Part shown: positions 25,407-37,920 of the stretch, piece by piece | Layout of the letters: every line of letters starts with the position of its first letter | Numbering within the stretch: the stretch's first letter is position 1 | NCBI RefSeq assembly: GCF_945859685.1 | Contig: NC_079148.1 | Span: 32,003,946-32,067,945 of the forward strand | Direction: 5' to 3' | DNA: 64,000 nt | Origin: Eupeodes corollae | Taxonomy: Eukaryota > Arthropoda > Insecta > Diptera > Syrphidae | Notes under the pieces: model-generated | Database searches by the model: none | What the model was told of the DNA's origin: nothing | The model's input: only the letters and a program-made list of their open reading frames with translations | Position numbers and translations under genes: made by a program

Positions 25407-26312
25407 AATAGTGTTATAGACAGTCGTTGCTTACATGTTTATATTTGAGGAAATAATAGAATTTTGTATCATTAAATATTATTAAAACAGTATAAGAGCT
25501 TGTGCAGATAAAAAATTGTTGAAAGAGGTTAATTTTTCTTGAAAAAACTTAAGACCAATATAACTGCAAGCAAAAATTGTATGAGGACGACTGCAATTTT
25601 AAGACTTTAAAAAATAAAAAAAATTGCCTGACACGAATCTGCGTAAAACTATTTCCAAGTTTGTTATTCATCGACCCAATGATTTGGGCTGAAGGGTTGG
25701 GGACAGACGGAATCGGGGTACCTTTTTTTCGCCTTCTCTACCATCAGGGGTGCAATTGTATAATTGATAGTTGACTATCAAATTTTTGATACTTAAATTA
25801 ACTATCACCGAGTTTTCCGTCTGTGTAAGCTGATTCAATTTAATTCAATTCAATTCCATTGAACAGCTTTAGAATATAAGTCTCACAATTCGTTGTTGCT
25901 ATGGTGAAATTTTAAAATGATTTCTATAAAATATCTAAATAAAATTATCAAATTGGCTGTGTTTAACTTCTTACTTTTCTTGTGTTTTTTAGAATTTCGT
26001 TAGCTTTGTCGGCCACAAGAATGTGTCTTTGCACTTAAAAAACGCAACTGAAAAAAATATCCATTCGTTTTTTGTAAGCGTCTGGTAGCTCTATTCAGAA
26101 ACGACATAATTGTAGAAAAAGAATATAAATTTTTTCTAGTGACAGCTTTTTAGCTTTGACTATCACCTTGCACAGATCAAATTCGATAATTTTGACTGTC
26201 AATAATCACCTTAGCCGATTCCACCCCAGTTTATTTTTGATTAAAATCTTGAGTTCGAAATTTTGTACGAATGCGATACTTGCCATATAACTCCTGAGTG
26301 TGGCAAGTAAAA
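25407..26312 (-). repeat. family-2 repeat, copy 2, interrupted by a MITE-like element
   Basis: This copy lies directly next to copy 1 in the same orientation and repeats its order: 'tataagagcttgtgcag', 'cacgaatctgcgtaaaact', 'catcgacccaatgatttggg', a GGGGACAGACGG remnant of the minisatellite, and 'cgccttctctaccatc'. Then come about 480 bp of foreign sequence. Family-2 sequence resumes with 'tttgattaaaatcttgagttcgaaattttg' and ends in the palindrome at 26279-26307 (CTTGCCATATA / GAGTGTGGCAAG). The two copies give a head-to-tail tandem. Confidence 0.6.
25746..26229. mobile_element. MITE-like element with imperfect terminal inverted repeats
   Basis: This segment interrupts the family-2 copy; the uninterrupted version in copy 1 shows where it inserted. 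Its ends are imperfect inverted repeats of about 45 bp. The left begins AGGGGTGCAATTGTATAA and contains TTGACTATCAAA. The reverse complement of the right end begins TGGGGTGGAATCGGCTAA and contains TTGACAGTCAAAA. A CAGGGGTG-like start suggests a hAT-type MITE, but I could not find a clear 8-bp target-site duplication and the superfamily is not settled. The interior has no coding frame. Confidence 0.58.
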
Positions 26313-26392
26313 TGTCAAAATATGTTTTATGTTCGAATAATGAAATAACAAATTTAATTGAAAAAATAGCAAGCTTGCAAAAGCTTTATGAT

Positions 26393-27255
26393 GAAAAGAC
26401 TCGGGATGCAACCCACACTGATAACATTCCATTCGTGCCCGTCTGAGAATACGTATTTTTAAAGTTTTGCAAAATATCAATACCAAAATTGTGTGTATGA
26501 TAAAAAAAGTTTGAAGTTTGTTCCCAAAATAGTTGAATGAAAAACGATTTCATAATAGTTTTGAATTGATTTGGTAGGTTTAAATTTTTTGTAAATACAA
26601 ATTTGTCATTAAAATAAACTTAAAGTCAGCAACAATATTCTGCATGATGAAATAAGTTTAGATTTTAACAGTTTTTTGATCCCGAGATTTTTAGTCGAAA
26701 ATCAATTTCATCCAATTTTTAATAGAATTTTTAATGGTTTGGATTTCTTAAGAAAATTAAGTTTTGTTAATGTTTATTTTTGAGATACACGAGATGAAAA
26801 CTAATGGTTCTAGTTGATTTTTATTTATTATTTAAGAACTCTTATGATTAGATTTTTCTGAAAATGATACTAAATGTGAAAACAATAATTTTATGAGATA
26901 AAGTTATTTGGATATTTGGGTATTTTTGTCAATTTTTTATTTTACAAAAACTGACTTGATGTCGAAAATGTTATTTTTCTTTGACAACGTTTTTTTCAGT
27001 TTTTTGTTTAAATGTAAAAAATGCGTTTGTTGAACTTTTTGCGAGTTTGGTTTTGTACCGATTTCATGTAACGTAACAAAGTGTAAATTAAATTTAATTC
27101 TAGTTGCTAGCGTTATTGGTTTGTCAGATATTTGGGGTCAACCAAATCTGTCACTTTTTTTCATAGGCTATACTAAAAAACTTCTCATTTCTACTCTTTT
27201 TAACATAATTATCTTTAAACAAAATGTATTTAAAGTCGATATCCCTGATCAGCCC
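26393..27255 (-). repeat. family-1 Helentron-like repeat, copy D
   Basis: The 3'-terminal block is recognisable (CGGGATGCAACCCACACTG, ATAACATTCCATTCG) but diverged. AT-rich body units, the 'gttattggtttgtcagatattt' block and 'tatttaaagtcgatatc' follow. The minisatellite and the palindromic 5' end are missing. It begins about 80 bp after the end of the second family-2 copy. Confidence 0.62.
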
Positions 27256-29060
27256 TACACATTAATGTAAGTGATGTTAAGCATTTCGCCTTGACTTAAT
27301 TCTGAAATGTGTCTATGCAAATATTGTATAGAAGCATTTGTCTATCATAAATTGAATTTTGTTTAAACTCTTTATTTACGTACCTAAGAATAGTTATCTC
27401 AATTGTTTGTTCTTAAAAATAAGTTAACTTAACCCATAAGGATCCTAAAGCTTACAAAACAGTTTATTGTGAGCAGAGAAAGTTTCACATCAGTGAAATA
27501 GAAAAACCTTTAAAACTTTTAAAACCTTTAAAACCTTAGTTCTTCCTATTCATCGTCATTTCAAACATATACATTTTGTGAAGTATCCGGAGATAACTAT
27601 ATAAAAATATTTCTGCAAACAAAAATTATTTCAAATGGCTCTTATTTTTCTTTGTACCATCGTGGATGGCCAAAGAACCGCTATTAACACGATTTACAAT
27701 TTTTGCATTATTTAATTATTAACAATCAGATGAATTTCTGTTTTAATTCGGAATTTCCTATTTAATTTTTCATTGTTAATGTTCGTATTATCCTTCACTG
27801 TAAAATAGTCTAAAAAGCTTCATTATTTTGTTTTGTACTTTTTTATATGTTTTTATTTTGTTAATTTTTGTTGTTAATGATGTTGGAAGTTTTTAATCTG
27901 ATTAAGAGATATTTATTTGTTGTGTATAGGATCGAAAAAGTTTTATGTTTTTTTTTCAGAAATGCATTAGTGTTATAAAATGTTTTCTTATTATGGTTAT
28001 AGTTTGTATTTTAAGACCGTTGGTTTAAGTTGGAGCTATACAAAATGTTTATTGTTTTAGTTTTATTTGAAAGAACATTTAAGGTTGAGTACTTTCTTTT
28101 TGTTTTAAATTTTTGTTTGTAACTGCAATTATTTTTTATGGGCACGAATTCTTCAAATTTTAAAACAGCTGCAACAGCAAAAAGAATTAATTAATTAGCA
28201 TCCTAATTATAGTGGTTAAATTTTGTTAAGAAAATTAATACTAGTTCCTCATAACAAAGAATTTTTCATGACTGTTTAATGAATATACATATATCATTAA
28301 TATATATTCACATTATAAAAGTTTTATTAATTTAACAATTTTTTTAAGTTGTATCAGGTTTTCGTATTAATCCGTAAAAATAGCTAAAAACAGTTTTTCG
28401 CAAGTTTGTAAGTTGTTTAAAATTTTATTCCAAAACTCGCAAAATTGAAGACCCACTTCCTTTCGAAATGTTCACTTTTTATATTTTTCTTGATATTATA
28501 AATAATGTTCGTATGTAAGTCGTGAAATGTATCTTTGAATACGTTCGATTTCTTTTTCATTTTTTTCCCTTGAGAATCTAAAATTTTTCAAATAGAGAGA
28601 AAAAGAATATTTAAAAAGAGATTATGTTATGTTGAATTCGAATCTCACCTTAAATTACTTTTATTAATTCAGGTTTTAAAATGTGCAACTTTAAAAATGT
28701 TTAAGACAATCAAAAATGTGCGATGTTCTTAAGACACAACATTTCCCTTCAACAAAAAATTGTATGATTATTTTTCAAAGTACAAATCTTTGACTTCTAA
28801 ATACAGTTTAAATGATTTTAGAAACTTACTTAGCTTCTGGTTGTCATTAATTATTAGTCTTTATCTGACTCTAGATACAATTTTGAGCAAAACTTCAATC
28901 TAATACTTTCAAACTTTTGAAAAATACGTTTTGGAGTTAAATTGTAATGCTGATTAGCAAACCGAACTTCGACTTTAACTTTCGCATCAGTTTAAAAAAA
29001 AGAGTTCTCAACAATATTTCTCAATAATATTTTTACATTTCTTAATACGAATATCAAAAC
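27256..29060. other. AT-rich noncoding stretch
   Basis: I see no gene, RNA gene or transposon signature. A short run of AAAACCTTT-type repeats lies at about 27506-27540. Composition is very A/T-rich throughout. Confidence 0.5.
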
Positions 29061-29067
29061 TCAAAAT

Positions 29068-30215
29068 GTGAACGTTCGAAGCCGTTCGTCAACAACCAGG
29101 AAAGTCCACTATCGACCAAACATTCACACTACGGAAGATCTTTGAAAAAACCCCCTAACTTCAAATTGGTACCCACCATCTCTTTATCGATTTTAAAGCC
29201 GCGTATGACAGCATATATAAGGAAAAGCTCTTCAGAGTAATGTCTAGTTTTGGCATCCCTGTCAAACTTATCCGTTTGTGCAGAATGTCGATGGAGAATG
29301 CACGTTGCTCTATCAATGTCGGAAAAGATTTTACCGATGCATTTGATGTCAAAAAAAGTTTTAGACAAGGCGATGTACTGTCATGCGACTTCTTCAACAT
29401 CGTTCATTAAAGAATTGTGCAAAACTCAACCGTCAACACTAAAGGCACAATCTTCCAAAAGTCCATTTAATTATTCGGATACGCAGATCATATTGACATA
29501 ACTGGACGATCAAAGCGTGATATCAGTGGAGCGTTTTTGAGCATTGCTACGGAAGCGAAGAAGATGGGTTTAGTGGTCAATGAGGGCAAGACCCAGTAAA
29601 TATGCTGGCGACAAAAAAGGACATTGAACAACGACGTCTTGGACAACACGTGACCATGGACAGCTATAACTTTGGGGTAGTTAAGGACTTTGTCTACCTA
29701 GGCACCGCTATAAACTCAGACCACCAGCGGTGAAATCAAACGAAGAATAACTCTTGCAAATCGCTGTTTTTTTGAACTTAAAACGCAATTGAGTAGTATC
29801 CTCTCTCAAGCATCTAAAATCACCATCTATAAGACACTCATCATCCTGTTTCTCATTTATGGCGCTTAGGCCTGGAGTCTGTCTATGAAAGATTAGAGCG
29901 TCTTAGGATGCTTCGAGAGAAAAATTCTTCTTGCAATTTTTGGATGAGGAGATATAACGACGAACTGTACGGACTTTACAGCAACACTGACCTGGTTAAA
30001 AGAGTTAGATTCCAACGCATTAGATGGCTAGGTCATAAAGGGTGAATGGAGCGACTCAGGTGGCGCACGCAGAAGCCTGAAGACCTCAACCAACTTGGCT
30101 TGCGAAACTGGGGACAGCTAGCTAGGGAACGAGCTGACTGGAGGCGCATGTTTGTTGAGGCTCAGGTCCGCTCCTGTCTGTTAGAGCCACGTAAATAAGT
30201 AAGTAAGTGTTGTTA
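29068..30215 (+). pseudogene. non-LTR retrotransposon RT, 3' half with tail
   Basis: Reading across frames gives ERSKPFVNN joined to QPGKSTIDQTF (an in-frame deletion of about 10 residues relative to the copy near 51 kb), then HHLFIDFKAAYDSIYKEKLF (motif A), SFRQGDVLSCDFFNIV (motif B), and FGYADHIDITGRSKRDIS (motif C, 29480-29491). In motif C the second catalytic Asp is His (YADH), so the polymerase would be dead even without the stops. The C-terminal part reads VKRVRFQRIRWLGHKG and NWGQLARERADWRRMFVEAQ, the usual tail of this LINE group. The element ends in GTAAATAAGTAAGTAAGT, a TAAG-repeat tail shared with the copy at 50.4 kb. 5'-truncated and non-functional. Confidence 0.87.
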
Positions 30216-32579
30216 ATTTAATAAACAAAACTCTGCAAGTTTTTGGATTCAGGAACATTTAAATCGACTCAAATAGTCTACTCGTACCTTTTTCAAGTAT
30301 GTACGACCAACTTGGTTCGTAATCCTTTTTCCGAAAAATTCAAAAAACTATTGTATTTTTCATATCATATGGTTCTTGAAAATTATCTCAAACGTCACGA
30401 ACTTAAAGTCACATATTTTCTTGTCTATAAAACGAAACCAATTCACCCTTAATGTGCCTTTAATGTATCTCGAAAATCGTCTTCATCATGAAATCTTCAC
30501 ATGAAGTACCAACACCTACAGAGTTTGAACAATCTTCAAACAAAATACACCTACATAATATCATGGGTTGAACAATATGACAGGACATTTACAAATTTAG
30601 CGCCAACATTAAATAAAAGTTAAACAAGTTCACATACATACGTTGTGGCAAACGGAGTAGTGCAAACCTACGCATTCCTCCCCCATAAGCACTTTAACTT
30701 AGAGTTGCTCCACCATCAGGAAGAAGTAGCTGCTTCACCACACCACACTTTACAGTGCATCCAAGATTGTCTTGTTTGCATTTTTTCTTGAATGCTTAGC
30801 ATTTTTTGAATAGCTAACAAAAACAAACAACAACAAAAACACCAACAAATACAATTCAAGGATAATAAGAAGAAAAGGACTCAAAACATGTACAAAACTA
30901 GGCAATGCCGAGTACAAAAAACTATAACGCTGAATTCAATGAAAATTAAATGCACATACCGAGCTACAAACCTATCTACCTACTTTCTTTTGTTAGCCTT
31001 AACGTTTCAAAATTTATTCAAAAGTAAGATAAGTTCCATCTACCCTTCAACCCCTCTTTTCACCTCATCTTTTCCTTTCCTCAACATGTTTTTCTTCTTG
31101 AAATCCTAGATATGAACGCCAGAGAAATCCTTATGCTGTCGTTGATCGTTCTCGTCTTTGTCGTCTTGCATTCGCATTGGTTTGGGTTTTGGTTATGTAG
31201 CTGGAGACCCTCGATAGTGGTCGTCCTTGTTGTTCGTCGTTGTCGTTGTAGTTGTCGTTTTCGCAAAGAGGGCAAAAACGAGGACATTTGGCTGCAAATG
31301 ACAACTTTCCGCGAATTCAATGTGCGAGTCAGTATCCTAGGTCCTAGATGTGTGCATCTTTAGCATCCATAGCTTGGAAAAATACGAACAAACAAAAACA
31401 CAGATATCCTTAGTCATGTTTCAATAGAAACCAGGACCTGCAGCTCCTCTCTCGAGTTGACATTCATAATGGGAATTTTTTTCTGCAAAAAAAGAACAAA
31501 AAACACATAAAACTGGTTATGTGAGTGTGTATGTATACATATATCTGTGGCTTCAATGTTTGATTTACAGTCGGTCGGGGGTTTATTTTGTGCGAAATTA
31601 TATTTTAAGGACCTCTCCGTAAACCCTTTCCATTAAATTATACGCACAATAAAAAACTTGTTTACAACGTTCTATATAATAATCGTGGTACGAGTATACA
31701 TACATACTTAGCATGCTTTGGTTCACAGGTGTCCTGAAATCAATTTAATTCAATTCGCTGTATTTAATTACCCCTTGAGCAAAAGGGCTTCGTATAATAG
31801 TATTCATTTAGGTGCATAAATATTAATTTTATGAGGCGGTTAAATTTAGGTTAAATTAATTTTTAGTTGTTTAAGTAAAGAGGTATATAGCTTTATAAGA
31901 GAATGATTTTTTTCAATTTTGAATATTTGCAAGACCTTTACATCTACTTGAGTATAAATCAATTATTGGTCATATTTTATCTTTTGACCTAAGGGCATAA
32001 ATTCTTGCTTTATTAAATTACTTCTTTTACTAATTAAGTCAAGTACATTTATTTTGACCTATCAGTTATAATACCAAGATGACTTAAGTGAACATTTATT
32101 TTTAAATGGACTAAAGGTAAAGTACATAAATTAAAAAATACAGAAGCTTTAATATCTTTTATACACCTTAAAAAATTGATGCTACCCACTTTAATAATCA
32201 GCAAACTTACGCAACTAGATTGTTTCAATAGGTTCGCAGTACATTTCTATCAGGACCAGAACTAAAACATTCATTTAGCTTTTAAATATTGTAACGTTTA
32301 AGCCGCTGAGAAATGGAAAAAGCCATCGATGTAAAATGACTGTATTCTATTCTCGTGTGTTAGGAAAAAGAAGAGACGAGGTGCTTGCAGAAGAAAAATC
32401 TCTAAAGGTAGTCTTAAAATAATCTTAGAGCATGTTCGAAATTGACTCTTAAATGTGCCTTGAAGAATTTTGAAATATCATACTGTTGAGTGACTTCAAA
32501 CTCTCATATATTATCTGGGTCACATTAGAAGGCGAATCTTACCTAAGCATCAATGAGCTCATATTAAAATAAGAGATTC
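30216..32579. other. noncoding; less AT-rich part at 30.6-31.4 kb
   Basis: No supported gene. About 30640-31380 is non-repetitive with more balanced composition. It contains overlapping open frames on both strands (31081-31320 minus, 31112-31363 plus) made of GTCGTC-type codons and showing no recognisable domain. Neither can be chosen over the other, so I call neither. It could be conserved noncoding DNA. The remainder is AT-rich. Confidence 0.4.
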
Positions 32580-33055
32580 TAAAAAAGAGGCTGGGATGCG
32601 ACCCACACTGATAACTTCCCATCCCGTCTGTCGATTTGTCTTGCTTATAAGTTTGTCTATATGTACTCGTATCAATTTTTACCAAATTTGCGTACTATTT
32701 TTTGTAGATTTTATTTTTTATGAAAAAACAGACTGTTAGATTTTTATATAAAAATTACTGAATATTGAAAGTTTGAATAAGTTTAAAGCCAATATTTTTC
32801 ATTTTTGAAAAACTATTTGAGCCGAAAATAAATTTTGACCAAGTTTTAGTATTGTTTTTTTTTTAGAGTTTTATTTTTTGTAAAAAAAACTGTCAATTTT
32901 TTAAGAATTTTATTAAATGTTGAAAACAATATTTCTTATAAGATAAAATAAGTTTGCAGCCAATATTTAAAATTTTTGAAGAGATATTTGAGTCATAAAT
33001 CAATTTTTACCAACTTTTATACATTTTGTTTTAGGTTTTTATTTTTTGTAAAAAA

Positions 33056-33899
33056 ACTGTTTATTCGATTTTTCTCAAAATTTGTCCTAATATTAAAACC
33101 AATATTTCTTATAAGAAAAAATTAGTTGGAAGCTATTATCTCAAAGTTTTGAAAAGATATTTGAGTCGAAAATCATTTTTTACCAACTTCTGTTAATTTT
33201 TTTTTTCGGTTTTTAATTGTTTGTAAAAAAACTGTCAATTCGATTTTTTTCAAACTTTAACTAAATGTTGACAAGAACATTTTTTGAAAGATAAAAGTAA
33301 ATTAAAGCCAATATCTCAAAGTTTTAAAAAGATATTTGAGTCGAAAATCAATTTTTACCAACTTTTATACATTTTTTTTTTAGGTTTTAATTTTTTGTAA
33401 AAAAAAAACTATCAATTCGATTTTTCACAACATTTTTCAAAATGTTGAAAACAATATTTCTTATAATTTCCAAAAAAACTGTTTATTCGATTTTTCTCAA
33501 AATTTGTCCTAATATTAAAACCAATATTTCTTATAAGAAAAAATTAGTTGGAAGCTATTATCTCAAAGTTTTGAAAAGATATTTGAGTCGAAAATCATTT
33601 TTTACCAACTTCTGTTAATTTTTTTTTTCGGTTTTTAATTGTTTGTAAAAAAACTGTCAATTCGATTTTTTTCAAACTTTAACTAAATGTTGACAAGAAC
33701 ATTTTTTGAAAGATAAAAGTAAATTAAAGCCAATATCTCAAAGTTTTAAAAAGATATTTGAGTCGAAAATCAATTTTTACCAACTTTTATACATTTTTTT
33801 TTTAGGTTTTAATTTTTTGTAAAAAAAAAACTATCAATTCGATTTTTCACAACATTTTTCAAAATGTTGAAAACAATATTTCTTATAAGAAAAAATAAG
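33056..33899. repeat. 422-bp tandem duplication inside copy E
   Basis: Bases 33056-33466 recur at 33478-33888 with no difference that I could see by eye. The period is 422 bp, about two and a half internal units. The neighbouring internal units are much more diverged from each other, so this is a recent duplication by unequal crossing-over or replication slippage. Confidence 0.9.
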
Positions 33900-34321
33900 C
33901 TTGAAGCCTAAATTCCAAGTTTTTGAAAAGGTATTTGAATCGATATTCAATTTTTACGAACTTTGAGTAATGTTTTTTTTAGATTTTTATTTTTTATAAA
34001 AAAACTATCAGTTAGATTTTTTTCAAAATTTTATCAGATGTCAAAAACATTATTCTTCGTTGTGCAAAATTGTTTTAGTGATGAAATCATATTTCAGTCG
34101 TAAAATTTTGGAGGTGACAATTTTTTTTTTCAGTTTTATTGATTTATAAAAAAACCGTTATATTAATTTTTTTCAAAAAATATACCTGTTGGGTATCACG
34201 TTACAGTATATTATATAAAATTTAATTCTAATTAATTTTCTGCATCTTTCTGCCTTATTATCTGTATAGCAAAATTTATTTGAAATCGATATCTTTTCTG
34301 GTTCTTGAGCTATGGACGTCG

Positions 34322-34382
34322 CGAACGTACGGACGCACGGACGTACGGACGTACAAACGTACGTACACACGCACGCACAGAC
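34322..34382. repeat. GTACGGAC-type minisatellite of family 1
   Basis: Imperfect 8-bp units (ACGTACGG, ACGCACGG, ACGTACAA) form a short array at the fixed position between the 5' block and the body of family 1. Equivalent arrays occur at about 47505-47548 and, inverted, at about 38040-38092. A microsatellite at this position is a known DINE-1 trait. Confidence 0.75.
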
Positions 34383-34689
34383 ATCTTTCTAAAAATCTTT
34401 TATTTCGACTCTAGGGACCTTGAAACGTCGAGAAATGTCAAAAATTTCAATTTGACAAATCGGACCCATTACAATAACTTCCTATGGGTAGTTAATAAAT
34501 ATTACCAGATGATACTATCTCCACAACCTTATCACAAGTAAGTTTTATTCAAAATTGTTCGTGTTTGAATCACACGCTGCTTTATCCAGTATACTACTTG
34601 GAGTTTTTTTTTACCTGGACCGTCATCTACTAAAAAATAGTAGTTAACTTGACTGTCCATTTTTTTTTTGATTTATGAAAAGCTAATAT

Positions 34690-35640
34690 TCAGCAGCATT
34701 TGCCTATGTTCTGGAAAATTCTGATACATTTAATTATTCTAAAGCTTTTGACCAACTTTCTCATCATTGCAGCACATTAAAGCTGTAGGCAATTAAAGGT
34801 TTCCTCCTTAGTTCACCACATCATTTTTATCTTCAAAAATCTTATGAAGTTCAGTTCTTTCTCCAACCATTTTATTTCCATAAGGAGTTCCCCAGGATAG
34901 TCATTTAGGACCACTACTCTTTGTTTTGTTTACAATGAAGAAACACAATGCTTCTTCTTAATCTATGGGGTTGATATAAAAATCTTTAAACACATCAAAT
35001 CTCTAAACGTTACTTGACTTTTCCAATAGAATATTAACAGTTTTGTTATTTGTTCCAAAAATAATGGGTTAAACCTTAACCCTACTAATTGTAAAGGAGT
35101 GGATTTCTCTTTAGAAACATAGTCCTAGTTCAATCGATGATTAAATATCGAAAACTGTGTTAATTTTTTTTTTCAAATATTGGTGTTCTTTTAAATTCAA
35201 TTTTTGATTTCGCGGACCATATGAATTCGGTAGTTAGTAAAGTCAATTATATTTTAGAATCTGTGCCGTTCAGCTTTTCTAAGGAATTTGTATGTTTCTT
35301 CCATTTTAAGTACGCCTAACAGACTTCTCTGTACGAAATCCACAAGAATAGGATAAAATCTGTTGAACGCAATTTCATACACTTCCTTCTAACCTTCTTC
35401 CTGAACATCTGAAAGCTTTTTCAAGTAAAGCATTTAGCGCAAAGGAGGGCCAGTAATGATATTGACTTTATTCATCAACTCTTAACTGGTGTATAGTAGA
35501 TGCACTTGATTTATTAAATTGTATAAGTTTAAGCTACAATGGAACTTGAACTCATTTATTAGAAGAGAAGTGGACCATAGATTATTTTATTTAGAGGTTA
35601 ATATGCATTACATTACTTTTTTAATACATGTGAGAAAAAT
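34690..35640 (+). pseudogene. Jockey-like non-LTR retrotransposon RT fragment
   Basis: The plus strand shows FNYSKAFDQLSHH (motif A region), then GVPQDSHLGPLLFVLF (motif B). The YADD region is destroyed; the following FKHIKSLN corresponds to the segment just after it. Then come LNPTNCKGVDF, DHMNSVVSKVNYILESV and IHKNRIKSVERNFIHFLL, and finally RRASNDIDFIHQLLTGV. The order and wording follow the Jockey-like copy at 44.8-46.2 kb, so the two are probably one family. Stops and frameshifts occur every 20-60 residues. It follows the family-1 copy by about 200 bp. Confidence 0.8.
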
Positions 35641-37574
35641 CTATCAATAAATTCATTTTTATCATACAAAGTTTTATTTTATTTTTGCTGAACAAAATCT
35701 AAAATCTACCAAGTTGAAGAAGTCCCTCACAAATCGTTTCCTTAGAAAGAAAAAGAAAGGCAAAGAATAGGAAACGAATGAAAAAACTTTTCCATTTTCT
35801 GTCCGGTTATGACTTTGAATGCTCTTCCCATTCTTTAACTTTATCCGTTCTCCTTTTTTATTTTTTCTATATTTTTATTTTTGTTGAAAGTGCTATTCAA
35901 TTCATTGGACAAATTCAGAAACCAAACGAAAAGACCAATTTGAAAAACTGACACTTTTGAGGCTCAGATGTGTGTTCCAAGGCAAATTGAAAACTTTTCA
36001 GACACATTATTGCTTACAGAAGCTGCTGCTGCTACTGCTTCTACTTCGTGCTACTATGACTGCCTCTGTACCCTGTTCCACTGTATAATATATGCTTCAA
36101 CTCCTGGCTAGCCCGACTTCTCTTGACCGTTACTACTTTTGCGTCCTTTTTATTTTTTCCATATCGCATTAGTAAAGTTTTGAATGGTGTGTACCTCTGT
36201 AGGAATGCTCTCCTGTATGCAGAATACGAGCGTATTCGAGAATAAGTTTGCTTGGCCGCGCGTTTGAGAAATTACATATGCAATTGTAACGATGACGGAG
36301 TCATATAAGGCCCCAAAAGAGTCATTGTCCAAAATAAACTTTTTAACTCTGAGGGTTGTTGAAAGGGGGGCTAAAGCTGACGCTGACGACACTGTGCTTC
36401 AGAGAATGATGGAGTGAAGGTATTGTAACGTTTCAATTCTTCCAGTATTGTGTTTATGTTTTTCCATTTATTCAACAACAATATTCAAGTGCAGATTGTG
36501 TTAAGTGGGGGTGCATGGGGTAAAAATTCAAAAATATATAATTTTCCCTTCGGCACTTTGACAGAAGTTTTTAACCTTTCTCATATTCTGAGAGAGAAAC
36601 ACAAAAAGAGATAGATTTGATTTTGAATGTGAATTGGAAACGAACGGTGGCAAGTATATACGATATATGATTGCAAGAGTAATTTAAAATATAATTTTCG
36701 TATCATTTTTTGAAAATAAAAACTTTTTCAATTTCTTTCACATTAGTATAGGTTCGACGTACATATATATTCAGAAGACAGATTTAGAAAAAAATGCATA
36801 TAAACCTTGCGGCTTAAAATGCTGAAAAAGTTTTAATTCAAAGAGACAATAACAATATAGTTCGGGGGAGGCAGATAAATGACAGAAGTTTTTAGAGTTG
36901 CTCTGCAATTTTAATGATTTGTATTCACTATTCATACACACGACGAAGGGCATACTTGAGACCAAAAACTGTTTATTTTGATTAAAGGCCAACATTTTAT
37001 TTTCAATCTTAATATGCCTTAATTTATAAGACAAAGATGTAGTCACCGAAGAAAATCTTGAATACTTAAGGTTATTTTAAGTCGTTTTCGATTTTTTTTA
37101 GAGATAGAAGAAATTACTACCTTGCCTTGTCCAAAATTTAACTCGACTGAAACTTGATAAATTGGCTAAGAAAGAAAGCAGATCAAAAATAATTTAAAAA
37201 AAGGGATAAGCTCAGACCCCTTTGCGGCTGTTACTTTTGGAAACCTTTTATATGTTAGGTACCAAAATAAAGAACTCTTAGGAACTGACTAAGTATTATT
37301 GTTTTTGATAACAGTTATCAAAGCGACGAAAAAGGAAAATTTTTGAATTTGTTTGGGGGATCGAAACATATTTTTATTTTAATTAACTGGAAAAAAATTG
37401 CTTGCTTTGTTTTGATTTTAAGTTTATAAACTTAGTTTTCTGAAGAAAAGTTATATAAGAATAATATTTAGTTTTTTGACCTGAAAACTTTTAATTTAAT
37501 TTTTGAACGCACCCTTTTAGTGATCATTTAACTGAAATTGATAATTTAATCAATGAACTCAACATTTTCATCGT
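35641..37574. other. noncoding, non-repetitive stretch
   Basis: I see no recognised gene. An 80-residue minus-strand frame at 36150-36392 and a 91-residue one at 36771-37046 lack any domain I know. They have no visible splice or promoter context that I could support. CTG/CTT-type simple sequence occurs at about 36015-36050. Confidence 0.4.
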
Positions 37575-37579
37575 GGTAA

Positions 37580-37920
37580 GGAATGATTTACGTCTGCAAA
37601 GTGGCAAGTATTGCATTCGTAAAAAATTACGAACTCAGCATTAAAATCAAACATGATATTACGATGGTAGAGAAGTCAAAGAATTGGGTCCCCAGATAAC
37701 CATTTGGTCTATTGACTTCAAACTTAGATATTAAGGTTTAAAACAGGCTCCCGTTAGAACGAAAATAACAGTACACCTCAAACAAATTTTGTGTTTGATT
37801 TTTGATTTGATTTTTCTCAAAAACGAAATGATAGATTTTTATTAAAATGTCTCTCAATTTTTTTTTCTTAACTTAGCTTCATTCGATAAACATTTTTTTT
37901 TAAGGGATTCGTTATTTATT
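37580..37920 (+). repeat. family-2 repeat, 5' part, copy 3
   Basis: This is family 2 in the opposite orientation to the 25-26 kb copies: 'ggcaagtattgcattcgt', 'attaaaatcaaacatgatattacgatggtagagaag', 'gggtcccc', then 'aaacttagatattaaggttt' and 'gatttttctcaaaaacgaa'. The terminal palindrome is reduced to one arm and the minisatellite is lost. It runs directly into a family-1 5' end. Confidence 0.58.

Larger units (their letters stand above)
32580..34492 (-). repeat. family-1 Helentron-like repeat, copy E, long and near complete
   Basis: In plus coordinates the order is: the 3'-terminal stem-loop region (GGCTGGGATGCGACCC, then TAACTTCCCATCCCG, whose CATCCC pairs with GGGATG); about eight AT-rich units of roughly 170 bp, partly from a recent duplication; 'ggttcttgagctatggacgtcg'; a GTACGGAC minisatellite; TTTCGACTCTAGGGACCTTG, AACGTCGAGAAATGTC; and the 5' palindrome region CAATAACTTCCTATGGG. 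The 3' subterminal repeat is perfect and the 5' one has one mismatch (TAACTACCCAT). This matches the DINE-1/HINE architecture. No coding frame exists. The 5'-to-3' direction is on the minus strand. Confidence 0.8.

Noticed and set aside
34173..34370. Frame rich in CTYVCTSVRPCVRT
   Set aside because: It is the translation of the family-1 GTAC minisatellite.
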